Origin: Reticulascus tulasneorum
Taxonomy: Eukaryota; Ascomycota; Sordariomycetes; Glomerellales; Reticulascaceae
Direction: 5' to 3'
Assembly (NCBI GenBank): GCA_001557505.1
Contig: LSAX01000006.1
Span: 496,001-560,000, forward strand
DNA length: 64,000 nucleotides
Position 1 is the first letter of the stretch. Every line of letters starts with the position of its first letter. The translations under genes were made by a program, and so were the position numbers. This document shows, piece after piece, positions 1 through 13,100 of the stretch. Below the pieces are notes generated by a model, which saw only the letters and a list, made by a program, of their open reading frames with translations, searched no databases and was not told the origin of the DNA.

Positions 1-605
1 CTTTGCCAAAGAGAACTGCGCCAGCCTCACGGAGCTTAGCGACAACGTGCGCATCTCGCGGGACAATGCTTCCAACAAGAGCCCAGCTACCGGCTGTGGT
101 CTCCATGTTGTCCTTCGTCGCGATGTTGTCCTTGACGGTATACGGGATACCATGGAGCGGGCCGCGAACCTTCCCGGCCTTTCGCTCAGCATCCAGCTGG
201 GCAGCAATGTAGAACACATCTGGATTGACTTGCAAGACGGAGCTGCGCGAGTGAGTCAGCATGTGTTCAATGGGTGTGGATCCCAGGCGTGTTTCTCGGA
301 GGTGCACTACGCCGCATGGCTTACTTGATGTAATCGTCTGTTTGGTAGTGTCTTTGCAGGTAGCAAAACACCAATTGCTGGGACGTCAAGCTGCCATCTT
401 CCATGGCCGCTTGCATCTGGTCAATGGTCGCTTCCTCCAGCTGGAAACTCCCGCACAGCGGCATCGGGAAGAGTGCTGATGTATCTGCATTTTCGAGGAG
501 CGGGAAAACCGAAGGTGTCAATGTTGCGGCCAGGTCCTGGGCACTCACTGCAAACACCAACCCAAGGAATTGGGCCAGAAAGGGCCGAACCCGAGAAGAA
601 AACAT
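1..605 (-). CDS. Secreted amidase (amidase signature family), 5' part only
   Basis: The gene runs off the left edge of the window. I read exon 1 as 605..325 and exon 2 as 242..1, with an 82-nt intron (donor GTAAGC, acceptor CGCAG) that keeps phase. The start at 605 gives a hydrophobic leader (MFSSRVRPFLAQFLGLVFA, then VSA) that looks like a signal peptide. Exon 2 reads as the N-terminal core of amidase-signature enzymes: NSVLQVNPD, then GPLHGIPYTVKDNI. The Lys of that second block is the expected first residue of the Ser-cisSer-Lys triad. A block AHVVAKLREAGAVLFGK follows at the edge. The family hydrolyses amide bonds and includes GatA-like and fungal secreted or vacuolar members; the substrate cannot be told. 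The Ser residues of the triad lie outside the window, so activity cannot be judged. Confidence 0.88.
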
Positions 606-1529
606 GGTGGAAGGAAACCCACGAACACGACACTAAGTTCAAGTGTCAACGCCCTCTTCTCAGCCTCTAGTGCGTACCGGACCCAACGAGTGCGATATTG
701 AGGTAGGATGAAGATCCCCAAGCACGGGCTGTAGGAGGGGCGGGAACGGTTGATAAGGATTCCAGCGGCGCCAACCCGCAATATTTCGAGTGCCATAAGT
801 GGATTAGCGGTGTGTAAGATGAATTGGCAAACATCCAATTTACTCGCTAGCATGGCGACGACGCCACCAACACGGGTAGCATCACGTAGAGTTCGTCACC
901 ATCACCCATTTCGGTGACCAAACCCCCCCGGGTGCCCACATGTCGGTCATTGGCCGATAAGAAGAGCTTATTCTTCTTCAAAATAGACGGAGAATTCCAG
1001 AATGCAGGGGAGAGTCGTTAGCCCACTATTGCGTCCATCCGGGTGCAACCCCATTGCTTGAGTCAGGTCCCCCACAAGACTGCATGGGCCTGTATGGGTG
1101 ATTTACCGGGGAGGGTTCCTGGGGGCAGTGCATCCGGCGGACCAGGGCCGCATTCATACACACATCCATGATACGAATTCGGGCTTATCACGGTAGTATC
1201 TTTGAAGGGGGGAAACACCTCACCAGCCGCCATTGACTTCTCCAAACTATCGTGAAAAGGACTCAACAAATTGTCTCCCGAAGCTTCCGAACTGGGAGTT
1301 GGGGTCTGTGCTTCGGAATAAACAAAATAAATGAATTCGCCAAGAATCCCATCGAACCCTTGGGATTCAATTGAAGGCAAAAGAGCCATGAGTGCCCTAC
1401 GCTACGGTATCTGTATACTCCGTGTATCCAATCCTAAAACCTCGTCATTTGCTGTTATCATATCAGAACATCCGTAAACGTGAATACCAATCCCGTCGTT
1501 AATACACTGTGGCCCAAGACATAGACGCC
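606..1529. other. Intergenic region between amidase and Pth11-like gene
   Basis: This holds the amidase promoter and the 3' flank of the next gene. A 108-codon minus-strand ORF at 1063-1389 has a Ser/Pro-rich, low-complexity product with no motif I recognise; I do not call it a gene. Confidence 0.5.
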
Positions 1530-2855
1530 TCAGATGGTCCCTTTCCCAAAACCTGCCTTTCCTACAGTATCCTCCTTTATTTTGAAATCCACGTGCACTA
1601 GAATGCCCCGAGAATCCGAGCTCACCATGCTGCGATCGTCTTTCGAGCCGCTCTCAAGATCGTATTGCGCGGTCGCATTTCCTTGGATATCTTCCCTGCT
1701 TCCTAGGTGGTTATGAGACGGCCCTAGGCTTCGTAGCGCCGTGCCGTGTGTCCGCGAGCCTTTGCTCTGGAAATGAGATGTGGTTGTTGACGATGGTGTC
1801 TCCCTCCTCAAAAACCATCGATCGAATAATGGCTTGATGCCGGGGATGGATAGCGCTATCAAGGTTGCCCCAATTTCAGACACCTCGACGCCGAGCATGG
1901 GATTATAAGACCAGGACTGGTCGATCTCCCACTGGCCTCGGATGACCAGAATGAGACGCGCAATGGATATTGCGACGACGCTGGGAAGCAGGATCTGTCA
2001 GATTCGATCGCCCGCGCAGCCACAAGATGGATAACTTACAGAATTCCAGGGAGGAGGATGCAGGCAAGCTGGATCTTCCTCCTGGCCGGCATCTCCAGGA
2101 TGCGAAGCATTGCTATTGGAATCCCAAACAGCAGCATGTCGCAGAATAGCGAAAGGCCTGAGTTGACGCAGTACACAATACCCCAACTCAGACATGTGTA
2201 CTTCTCGACACCTGGCTGCCATGCGTATGGCCAAAGTGCGGTGACCGGGAGGCAGTGGAAGATGATGAGAAACATCTGGGGCAGGTATGCTGCGATCAAC
2301 ACACCAGCGGTGATCTTGATAGCGATCAAGAAACGGTCATGATGGCCGCAGATACGGTAGTAAAACGCAAGACCTGAAATTCTGCAGACCACTAGTGCGC
2401 TCGTGTAGACCAAATGAGCGACGAAGTCCAACACCTCGCTCTGCTCCACAACGTCCATTGTCATGACATACTGGATGTACTCGATGTGTCGTCCACTTCC
2501 GATGTTGATGAGGATGATGCAAAGAACTACAAACGGAATGAACAGCAGCTGTGGACAGTCCGGTCAGCAAGGTACTCCTTGGGTTCAGTCATCTTGGCGT
2601 AGAGTGTGTCTGTCCGCTCAATTCGATGGTCGCACTTACCAGCGAGAACACTGCCAGGGCATCATCAAAGCCGAAGTGCTTGATTAGCCACAGACGCGAA
2701 AGGAGTCTGGAACCGACAATGAGGCTTGTCAAAGCCGCAACAGAGATAATGGCTGCGATGGCGGGTTGATCGCGGGACTCGTTCAGATATGTTTCGCTGA
2801 CAGTCGACGGAACTCTGCCAGAGGCAATGGCGGCGGCCACGGCAGGATCGCCCAT
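1530..2855 (-). CDS. Pth11-like integral membrane protein (fungal rhodopsin-fold, 7-TM)
   Basis: Three exons join in phase: 2855..2640, 2548..2040 and 1980..1530, giving 391 residues. Intron donors are GTAAGT in both cases and acceptors are CACAG and CCCAG. The product has about seven hydrophobic segments: one in exon 1 (AIAAIISVAALTSLIVGSRL), most in exon 2, and the last around IGATLIALSIPGI in exon 3. The stretch DDALAVFSL, then a loop with Cys in the region of YTCLSWGIVYCVNSGLS, is the pattern of the fungal rhodopsin/Pth11-like receptor family. No CFEM Cys-rich domain precedes the first helix, so this is the non-CFEM subclass. The C-terminal tail of about 110 residues is polar and Ser-rich, as expected for a cytoplasmic tail. 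Such proteins are proposed plasma-membrane receptors for surface or nutrient cues; the ligand is unknown. Confidence 0.85.
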
Positions 2856-5800
2856 AGTATATCAAGTCCAAGATGAAGCTATAGTCTTGAACGAGGAGGA
2901 GTGTTCGCCGATAGGTCCCGTCGAGATCGGGGCCTTGACGTTCTCCGCAAGCTTTATCATTCCCCAGAGATGCAACCGACACATGCTTAAAAAGTCCCGC
3001 ATCCTTTTGAAACTGAACTTCAAGGTGCAGCATTATGGCATCTAGTATACAGGTGTGTGTGCCGTGCTGACTCGGTCAGGGAAGTGGATGATTGCAGGGA
3101 TACTCGGGCAGCATCCCTTGTCTACGGCATAATGCCCAGACAATCCGGTCCCCGACGTTCGATATCTCCCAACGATCCGTCGACTTATTAGCGTTGAAGC
3201 TGCTTTGCGAAAGCAAGTCACATCGCCATCCTAGCGATGCCTTACATGCAAGCCACATTTGCAAGTTGGACCCCCACGAAATCCGTCGTGGTTGGGGCTG
3301 GCGTGGGGTGGTGCGTGCTACGAGAAAAGGCCCCTCCCGTGGTTTCGGCAAAAGCAATTATTCGACAAGCTGTCATTCTCGCACCGTTTGCTAGGTGTGG
3401 GGGTTTTCAGCTAACAGTTCCATTCCAGTCGCCATGCGTGAGAGGAGAAAAGATGAGTGTAACAGCAAACAGTAGGTAGATGCCACTGGGCGTCCAAGTC
3501 CTGCTCAGCATCCATCTGAAGCATGTTTTAACATCAGAGCTTATCATGGTATTTACTACGTAGTAATCCACCACGGCAGACCCTACTTACAATTTATCAG
3601 TTTGCAAACCTCTCATCTTCCATAATTGCTGTCCACTGCCTCCATCAAGACCCACGGGCTTACTATCGACTATTGCTGTATGGTTAAGGGGCGAAGCAAG
3701 CAAGGATGGGCCCGAGGACAAGGGCCATCCCTACCAGCTTTACACACTAAACTAAACTAAAATAGTCTAGTCCTCGTCAGATACGGCACCAACAACACCT
3801 CCATATCAGCACCAAAATCCGTCCGTCTCCTTTGGCTCCCGAGCATGTCGCCTGCAAAGTCCTTGCAGCAAGCATCCAATTAACTTGACGGAGATTTGCT
3901 TAAAGACACGAAGAAAAACACCAGGAACACAAGAGATCACAACATGGTCATATAAATAATCTCGAGCCGAGCAATCTTCGGGGCTTTTCCCCTGACCAAA
4001 AATACGGTATCTTGTCAGAGTCACATCAGGATTTGTTGGTTAGCTGTTCTAATAAGGGCGTTCATATGAAATGCCCTAGGGTGTGTAGAGTACCTTCGTA
4101 GATAAGTAACCAGTTTTAATCCCCTCGACATCTCTCAAATGTTCCCTAGAGAAAACCCTCAATCACTTCGGGCCTATAGACGATACCTACGCTGTCTGGC
4201 CACGTTGTTATGGGATCCTGCCCTGCTCATGCTTCCCTTGAAGGTTCGGTAGAGCAAGCCACAGATACCGACCTCCTGCAAAGTCCTCTTGCAGCGTGGA
4301 CCTTGCATTATCTTCACCAGAGGGACAAATAATTTGTTAGAGGTTTGTCGCTATGCGTCCGTACCTGCATGGAAGACATCCAATGTTGCTTGCACAGTAG
4401 CCTCTCCCAGAGCCTGTGGCTGCATGCAGATCAATACAGCGATTTCCATTTCAGGCAGGTCATCTCCCGTGGCGATCCATGCGGGAAATCGGGTCCTGTT
4501 GAAAGGGTAAACCCGCTCAGCGGCCGCGGACCCAACAAAACCCGCGAGCCAGGCATTTGCGTTTCACTCCATAGTATGTGGAAAAAGAAAAGGTCACGGA
4601 ATAGAAGTGCACTTGGCCGTTGCAGGGAGGCTGCTGGGCTTGATTTTCGGGGCTAGAACCTATACGTATTATCGTATGGATCATCCCATTCCCCGTGTTT
4701 CGGTCCACTTCATCTGTTCTGGCGCGGGATGTTGGTGGACACCGTCTATGAGACTAGCCCACGTGCAGCCGTTGAGCGAGCGAGTGATGTGTAAGGCCAT
4801 GATTAACTTTGAGAATCTTGAGACGCTTCCATTTCGTACTCTTGCATGTCTTCTGCTGGGGATACCAACGTTTTACAAACCTGAATTCGTCTCAATGGCT
4901 CTGAAGATGGCGTGGTTCAGGAAACCAACCAGCGTGTTATCCGAGTCTCCAGCTATCGTCACAAGCTCATATAATAAAACGAAGGAATAGTATCCTCCAT
5001 ATACATACCTTGTAGGACTAGTGACATGCGTTAAAACTTCTTAGCGCCTGAAGTGGCAAGATTGGGACACATGAATGTTGGTCGGGACTGGATGATGGCC
5101 AAACTTTGCTTGGAGGAGGTGAAGTGTGGTGCTTGGCCGTACTAGGTACCTTGCAGGTTTGTTGATTAGCGACGCCTTTAATTTATGGAATGGAATATGT
5201 GATATAAATCATGTACTGTCAACCAGTTCATCCCTCGCCTCAGGTTATGTATATGTAGCAAGAGCCCGCCCGAATCAGTTTAATGGCTGCAGAACTTAAA
5301 TCTCCTTTATCTTCAAAAGCGAGCAGCCTGTACAATTAAACCTTGCCTTACAGTAGAAGCCCACGAGGAATGCATTAAGGCACATTCATTCTATATTTCA
5401 GTATGGTTGCGAGACGATAATTATTATGCATGATCCCCAGTATGGTGTGAACATCTACAGCAAATTCCCGCGCAAGTAATGTTGACTTGGGTATTGGATG
5501 CGAAACTGATCAAAACGCAAACTTGAACGAATGATGGTGATGGTGTGGGGTAAATTTCCAACTTTTGTTCTTTCGACGTATTTAAACACATGAACGAATA
5601 AAGTAGGCTAAGGGCTCGGTCTCGTCTTGTTGCTTGGCCTCTTGCATCTGTGGAGGCCTCAGGGCTGACCACGGTCGCACGACATGATAAGCCACTCGCG
5701 GAAGGCGTCAGGACAGCCGATTGCTCACGTGTGACTACTCATGCGTCCGCAGGCCCATCGAGTACAGTTGAGCATCTCTTGCGACCTGCGTAATTAGAAC

Positions 5801-6091
5801 ATTAAGCAATCCAAACGTTTGGTTCTGATCGAATCCTCATCTCGTTGGCTGTCATATTTGCCCGTTTCATTCTCCCTAGAATTCTGAATTGCTTCAACGC
5901 CATACATTACATGATCGTATGGTAGGAGCAACCAAGATATCATGCCTGAGCAACGTGTTGTAGCTGGAAAGTTCAAACCGAACCCCAATCAGGCTGACGG
6001 CCTCGGGATGCCATCGGCTGAGGAACCATTTTGAAACACTCATGCCCCAAAGAGCGGTCCTCATACGTGTCTAGAATGTGCAAGTTTTATT
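2856..6091. other. Gene-poor spacer upstream of the HET pseudogene
   Basis: About 3.2 kb with only short ORFs (up to about 127 codons) in all frames and no family motif that I can see. The left end should contain the promoter of the Pth11-like gene. An ACTAGGTACCT-type word occurs near 5141-5151. I see no transposon ORF. Confidence 0.5.
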
Positions 6092-8124
6092 ATGGAAGAG
6101 TTAGATTCCGATTTGTTCGCGGATGGCGACGACGATGATGATGTAGCGATGAACATTAGGTTTAACATTGGCCTGGATCAGCTCATAGATGCAGCCAGTT
6201 CGGGTTGTACCTTCGCCAAATTACTGTTGGAGGATGGTTTCGACATCCCCGAGCTAGGCTTTCTCGAAGCATGGATACTGTATGCCCATTTTCAGGGCTC
6301 AGAAGACCCTAAGAGAATAGGCCCGTTTGCGTTGCGGAATTGGGAATCTGGTGCTGTCCAGCATATCTCCGAGCGCTCGTTTGTACTTTGTACATTGCCT
6401 GGTTAGTCTCCAGCTCTCTGTTCCGAGAGAGTGCCTGGTGCCATATGTTTATCAGAACACTTGGAAGGGGGTTGAGAAGCAGTCCTAACAATGATCCAAG
6501 GCGATCCCGTCGACGACACAATCTACACGCGCCCTATCAATACGCAAAATTTCACGCCCGAATCATTTGACTTTATTCGAGGTCAGCTGGAAAGTTGTGT
6601 AATATCACACTCGGAATGCAGGACCAAGACCGACGTGGTTCCGACCAGATTACTAGAGATCAGTCGTGAGGATTGATAGCTGGAAGCTTCGGCTACGTTG
6701 CAGCTTGAACGAACAAAGGCCATACATAGCCCTGACATATTGCTGGGGTCCGCAACATCTCATGACTGCCAAAACCACGGAATCAAACCTTCAAGCCTGG
6801 ATTGACGATCTACCATGGGCTCTGCTTCCAAGAACTATATAGGATGCTGTCGTTGTGACATATGAATTGGGTTTACAGCATCCTTGGGTAGACTCACTAT
6901 GTATCGTGCAAGACAATCGTGAAGATGTCATGCATGAGATATCTCGCTTGCCCCTCGTTTACGGCCAGGCACAAGTTACCATTGCGGCCTCACGAGCCGA
7001 GACTGTTCAAGAAGGTTTCCTCCATACCGATTTTGCCCCGTGGGCGGAGGACAAATCTTTCCAGCTCGCGTTCAAATCTGCCAGTGGCCGGCTTGGCTCC
7101 GTTACATTGTTCGAGGACTATGACGATATGGATGGCCGAGCCCCTTGATCTTCGCGGATGGGCCATGCAGGAGCGCTTGCTATCACGACGGGTTGTCGAA
7201 TTCGGAACCCGTCAGATTCGAGTATCATGCAGGAATAACCTTCGTGGAAATTCAGATGGCTGGACAGCAGATGCTGAATGGGCCCCAGGACGGCTGGAAT
7301 ACTTACCTAATCGCGTTGCCCTCCCTGGTAGACCTATGAGACTATGGAGTGGATATGAATTTGGAACCTTTGAACTGCTCGAGAGTTGGCATTCCGTATT
7401 ATATCACTACACCCGCCGCAGCCTCACCTTCGACTCCGACAGACTATTGGCAATCTCAGGCGTAGCAGACAGATACTCGAGCGTGCTGCCGGACGGATAT
7501 CAAGCGGGCTTATGGAAGTTCAGGTTTGCTCACGAGCTAGTCTGGGAGTCGCGTTCGCTCCAGGAAAGACCGCAAAAGTACCAGGCTTCATCGTGGTCCT
7601 GGGCATCGATCAACGGTCCAATCGCATACGCTAACGGGAAAGGCGAACTCCAGCCGGCGATCCAAATCGTCGATGCGGCAGTAAGCCCAGCAAGCGCCAC
7701 TGCACCATTCGGTGCTGTTACAAGTGGTTACCTCACCGTGAAGGGTCATTTACGTCCTGCTCTATGGAGACGAGGGGCCGAACCCCATTTATCAGATGGA
7801 GAAAGACTTCGGGTATTAGGGGGAGACAGACATCGCGGATACATAGCGTTCAACGTTGTTTCCGACGCGATTGAGGAGTTCCCTGGTTCGGAGTGGGTGA
7901 CAATCTTCCTCCTCCTGGTAATCTCCACACGTTCCAGCTCTCCCGAGGCGTACGATGGGCTGGTGTTGAGATACAGAGGCAGCAACACGTATTCCCGTCT
8001 TGGGATGTTTTCATTCTCTGCAGATATTTACAGTCGGTTCGACAACGAGGAACGCGCGGGAGACTATGGCGACCACCGCAGCTGGTTCAAAGGCTGTAGA
8101 GAGAGTATCATCACCATCATATAG
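6092..8124 (+). pseudogene. HET-domain (heterokaryon incompatibility) gene, disrupted
   Basis: The reading starts at ATG 6092 with an acidic N-terminus. An intron fits at 6402-6500 (donor GTTAGT, CTAAC branch at 6485, acceptor CAAG) and keeps the frame. The HET domain follows but is spread over three frames. The motif YIALTYCWG at about 6720-6746, the block WVDSLCIVQDN near 6890, the block VYGQAQVTIAAS near 6960-6995 and the block RGWAMQERLLSRR near 7155-7195 are all family hallmarks. Lesions are a TGA at 6674-6676 with a frame change beside it, an in-frame TAG at 6840-6842, and a second frame change between about 7100 and 7140. After that one frame stays open to 8124. HET proteins trigger cell death after fusion of unlike strains. 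No intron placement I tried removes all three lesions, so I call it a pseudogene; sequencing error is the alternative for the two indels. Confidence 0.8.
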
Positions 8125-10190
8125 CCCGCGGCGAACATTCGTCGAACCGATGCTGCGGGATCGAAACCGCTCAATCGGAAAATAGCACAATTTATAGAAC
8201 GACGAGATAGGTCGTCCGATGAAGCACACTCTAATCTTTGAAGAGTAGGGACTGCTATCAGATGCAGATCACTACTCCAGGGCCTCCCAGAAGTCGTTGC
8301 ACCTAAGGGCATGCAATGGGATCGGTGGGGAGCAAATCGCCACCTATTTCTCTTTTCCAAGTACGTATTGGGTTACCAACGGGCCAAAATCCACCGAGAA
8401 GACGGTATCTCAACACGAAAGATTGATAGATGTGTTTCGGATACCCGGTACCCCTCCACGAAAGAGGGTGAAATTTCAGGGATCACCAATGAACGAAGAG
8501 AGCGTTAATTTCGCAGATATCTATGAGATAGTTAGAGTGCGAGTTGCCAAACCCTTAACTCGAATTTTTTTTGCGAGAGCTACTATCGTGGTTGGGCGAG
8601 AGGATGCTCGTCACCACGCCAGGGTCTCCGAGTGGTGTCGCTGTCAGTGCATGGATAAGGGTAAAAGGTTGGACCCTGATTTGGGATGGCTGACGTGACG
8701 TTGTTGCAGCCTTGGACGAAAAGTGAAACAGACGAGCTAGTATTGAATTGCCCGGGGTCCCGAGATCTCAGGCAGATGGGGGAGTGCGTGACTCGCAACC
8801 CACAGGACGGAAAGGCAAAAAAGGGCTTGCGTATTTCAGCTTCCGCCTTCGGCCAAGCTGAAAGGAGTCGGAAAAAGTCAGGAGATCACACGGTCTTCCC
8901 AAATGCATGTGATGTATTTTGGTAATGGCCGGAGCAACATCAGCAAACGTTCCCATCAGTGACCTGGCCACATTTCTCTCGTTTAAGTGACAGGCTCGTT
9001 CATGCTGGTCGGTTGTGCTGGGTTGTCTCGCACGATGCCGCCGCACTCTCTCAGAGAAGGCTGGAGGAGGTAGTGGTACAGATTACAGATTAGTGGTAGC
9101 GATATTGAGAGACACGGCCTGCGGGTTGCCGACCGATGGGGTACATACGTATGGAAGCTTGTCCGAAGGAGTGATTCCGACCTGCCGGGTTCCGCAAGCT
9201 GGGGCAAACGATAACTGACCATCATCTGACAGAAGAGAGGCAGAATTCCTCGTTCTTCATTTGTCGAACCGCCGGCGGGAGGCGGTCCGAGGTGACGCCG
9301 CAGGCGGGCGAATGCTCACGTCCGCCCAGGTGATGGGCTCCGCTGTGGCAGCACCGATAATTCGTTGACATGATGGCATGGGGCCTCGGTCCCTACAGCA
9401 TCAAGCTAAAGTAAAGCAAATAAATCCATAAATCAGGCCGAACGGAGCAGCGCCGGCACTTGCAACGGAACAGCTTCGACTGTGTCCAATTATGGTTATC
9501 ATGATGAAAGAGGTAGGAAAAGGTTCTCACGATTCCAGTATCATGATCTCACTGTGGTGGAGGGGAGTTGCGCTGCCATGTGGCGCTGGAAGCAGGTAGT
9601 GGCTGTGGCTATATTCATTCATATACTTCGTACCCAGGTACATAGGTACTAAATACAGATTACATAGTGATTAGGGAATAAAGTACGTACCTCTACCACC
9701 ACACACACCTTTCTTCGAGAAGTCGGCAACCGGGAATCCATCATAAATAATCCATGGAGGAAAGAGCACTGGACGAGGGGAGGAAGCACGGACCCTTAAC
9801 TTGCCAGCCTCTAGTAGTTAAAAGGTAAGGTACCTTGCCTGCCTGTTCTGTTCGTAGGTACCTTACCCTGCTGACTGGACGTTTGCTCTGAACGAGGCTG
9901 TAGGAACTTAGCTGGACTTGCCCCAGTAAAATCTAGGCATTCTTCTGCTGGCATCATCACAATTGACCATTTGCCCCAAAGCTCCATTCGTCATCAATCA
10001 AGGCCCTTGGCTGGCCAGAGGCGATTCCTTTTAAACGGGCATACTTCATCTTGGTCGCCACCCATTTCTATCTTGCATCAATCTTTCTGCCCGGCCCTTC
10101 CACCACGAGCTCGAGCGAGGTCTTGTGCGACCTGCACCTCCTCTCCCATCGCCGATTCCCCACACTGCATCTTCAGATTCAAACGGCATT
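8125..10190. other. Intergenic region, including BLM10 promoter and leader
   Basis: About 2 kb without a supported gene. A 133-codon plus-strand ORF at 8297-8698 has no recognisable motif. AGGTA/TACCT words cluster at 9631-9650 and 9821-9870. A sequence TCGCCACCC at 10055-10063 reads GGGTGGCGA on the other strand, close to the proteasome-associated control element of yeast (GGTGGCAAA); this is a weak match. A GTG-initiated extension of the BLM10 frame from 10125 exists, but the ATG at 10191 is the natural start. Confidence 0.5.
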
Positions 10191-13100
10191 ATGGACGACA
10201 CGGTCGGGCCGCCCCCGTCTGACTCGTCCGCATTGCTGTCCGCAGCTTCCACCGCGCACTTCCTATCGAGCAAGTTCGCATCTGTCGATACCATTTCGCG
10301 CTCGAATTCCCCCGGTCCGCCATACACGAAGTCCGACGAAGACGACAAGAAGCGATACCGGCCGCGAACCTTCAGCTACTTCAACCATCTACCCTTCGCC
10401 GTTGAGCAGGAGTCTCAACGCGACGTTGCCTTGGCCGGAATACTCAAGCACTTGTACATTTCCATCAAGGCAGAGGACTTCTCGCCTGGCGCCTTGCATT
10501 GGACGAGAGAGCTCCAAGGATGGCTCCATTTGAAGTTTGAGATGACGAGGGAGCTTCGTGCCACCCTGGCCAAGCTCTACTATCATCTCTGCCTCGCTCC
10601 GGGGCTCGATGCCACCGCTGCCGATCGCTTTTTGAAGATGGTCATTGTTCTTACAAGGTATGGACCGTATTGCCTTCACTTGCGTGCACGCGGCCAGCAT
10701 TGGACGCTAACTTGCGCACCAACAGGAAGTACCATTATCTCAAACCTGTCGAAGACCTCATACTAGATTGGAGACCGTTATGGCGGGAAATCAAGGCGCT
10801 GGTGTTGCCTTCCGAAGTCGCCGCGCACCAGAGCAATCGACGGCGATCACAAAAGCAGCTGTGGAAGCTATGCCTGCATTGCCAGACATATTTTGACCCG
10901 AGGGACAGAAGAGAGATGTTGGGAGAGTTCCTGCCGTACTTCAGCACTTCGGATATCTCCAATGCCTACATCGTCGCCGGCACCATCAACGCCCTCCTAC
11001 CGACGAATGCTGCGCCAGAGTCTGAGCTGCAGGCTCAACCACAAGAGTTCATACCCACCCTCTTCCACCTGTGGTCTCTGATATCCCGCTCCAAGAGCTT
11101 TGATGTCTTCTTCATCGACCTGTACTCTCGTATGGCGAGAGATTTCCTGCCGACCGAGCACGTTCCATTTGGACCCCACGGAATCTTCACCAAGGAGCAG
11201 TCCGACCTGATATTCACCGCAATTCTCCGATTGACCGAGATTCCTGTCGGGCAAGCCAACTCGCCATACTCCGCCCTGGACTTCTCAAGTGGCCTGGGCC
11301 TGTACCTGGAGAAAGACAAGAAAAAGTATCCAATCGCGTATCTGATTGCCCGGTGGATTGTCAGCTCGTTGTCCCCGCAATGCCTTGATCAGGAAAGCTC
11401 GATCCTGGACTCCCTCGAAGGGTTATTAGAGGCCATCGACACATTCTATCATCCATCCAATGTGGGCTCGTGGACCACCATGCTGGGACAGTTCACTCTT
11501 TACTTGACGGATATCTTCGTCTCGAGGTGGAACCGTGAGCAAAGCGGCGAACTCGACACCCCTGCAGATAGGAAGATCAGTCCTGCGCTCAAGAGGAGGT
11601 TTGTACTCTGCCTCAAGGAGGTGACCTACATGGGTCTTTTTTCCAAGAGCAACCGTGTGGCTCACTACTACTATGCTTCCCTGCAAGGTCTAGCATTCCT
11701 GGAGCCTGATCTAATTCTCCCCGGCGCGCTGCAGCGCTTCTATCCCAGCTTGCAGGGTCTAGTCGAGGTCCATCGCACAACCTCCAGTTTGAATGGCCTT
11801 CAGATGATTGCGAACATCATGTCCAAGCAGAAGGGATACCGATGCCACATAACGGCCCTGCTCGCACTGGCTTTGCCTGGTATTGATGCGAACGATCTGG
11901 GCAAGACACAGTATACACTGAACTTTATCCAGAGCGTAGCGTACAGCATCCCCGTCGTGTCCCTCATCCAAAAGGAGAGCCAAATTCATGACACCAGTCT
12001 TGCAATGCAGTGGGTCCAGGGCGAGATGGAGCGAATGGAACAGGAAGGGCAAGACGTCAAAATCGACTACCAGAATGAGCTATCGGACGAGGATGAGGCG
12101 AATATTCTGCGCTCGTCGACAGCTGGCCTTGGCGAGTTTGTCTCGACTCTATTGGGAAAGGTATTCACGCTTCTGGAGAATTTGCCCGATGCGTCTCATC
12201 TCAGAGGGGGGACGCCGGAGGACAACGTCATCAACGCACTGCCTGCTGCTCTATCGCCGCTGTTCGCATCACTATCGCCGGAACTTTTCGACATGGCACT
12301 GGACAAGCTGTCGAGCTTCATATCGAGCCACGTGGTACATCAAGCAAGAGATGCTATGGCGTGGATATTGAGCGCCCTGTGCAAAGTAAACCCTGAAAAG
12401 ACTTTGAAAGTGTTTATCCCCATGCTTATCGTCAACATCCGCAACGAAATCGACTATAATCATGCAGCCTCGGATCGTAGCAGTGGAACCGATTACCTGC
12501 CGCGAGATAGAGCTCTTGTATGGCATGTCAGCATGCTCGGTATGGCGGTGGTCCATGTTGGAAATGAGGTTCTGAAGTATAAAACTGAGCTATATGACAT
12601 CGCGCAATACATGCAGGAGAAATGTCGCGGGCTTCCGACCATCCACATCTCGAACTACATTCATCACTTACTCTTGAACCTTACTCATACTTACCCGATC
12701 GATACCGCCCTATTCGAACCGGCTGTTCTTGCAAGGGGTTTGGATGTCACTGACTGGGGGAAAACAACACCCCCGGCTGATCTGACAATTCACTGGCACC
12801 GGCCATCTGCGGAAGAGATTCAGTTCGCTGTGGAATTGTTCGAAGCGCAAACAAGGGGTGCCGCCCAGAAATTGGAGCTGCTAATGAGTGACAACCCGCC
12901 GGTCAGTAGGAAGGGCAAGAACAAGGAATGGTCTGATGAAGTTTCACGACTATTTCAACAGATCAGACTAGTCATCTCCGGTGTGGCAACGTTGTTCGAC
13001 CCAAAGCGAGCATCTGGAGAGGTCAATGGCCATGCAAACGGCCAATCCGGCGTCGATGACGAGGGCGATATAATGATGGAAGATGATGATCCCCTGGCGG

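Noticed and set aside
545..853. ORF extending upstream of the amidase start
   Set aside because: It is in another frame from the amidase and covers its promoter; the amidase start with its signal peptide is better supported.
1063..1389. 108-codon minus ORF 3' of the Pth11-like gene
   Set aside because: Ser/Pro-rich with no recognised motif; it may be an orphan gene but cannot be supported.
8297..8698. 133-codon plus-strand ORF after the HET pseudogene
   Set aside because: No motif, no good start context, and no continuity with the HET reading.
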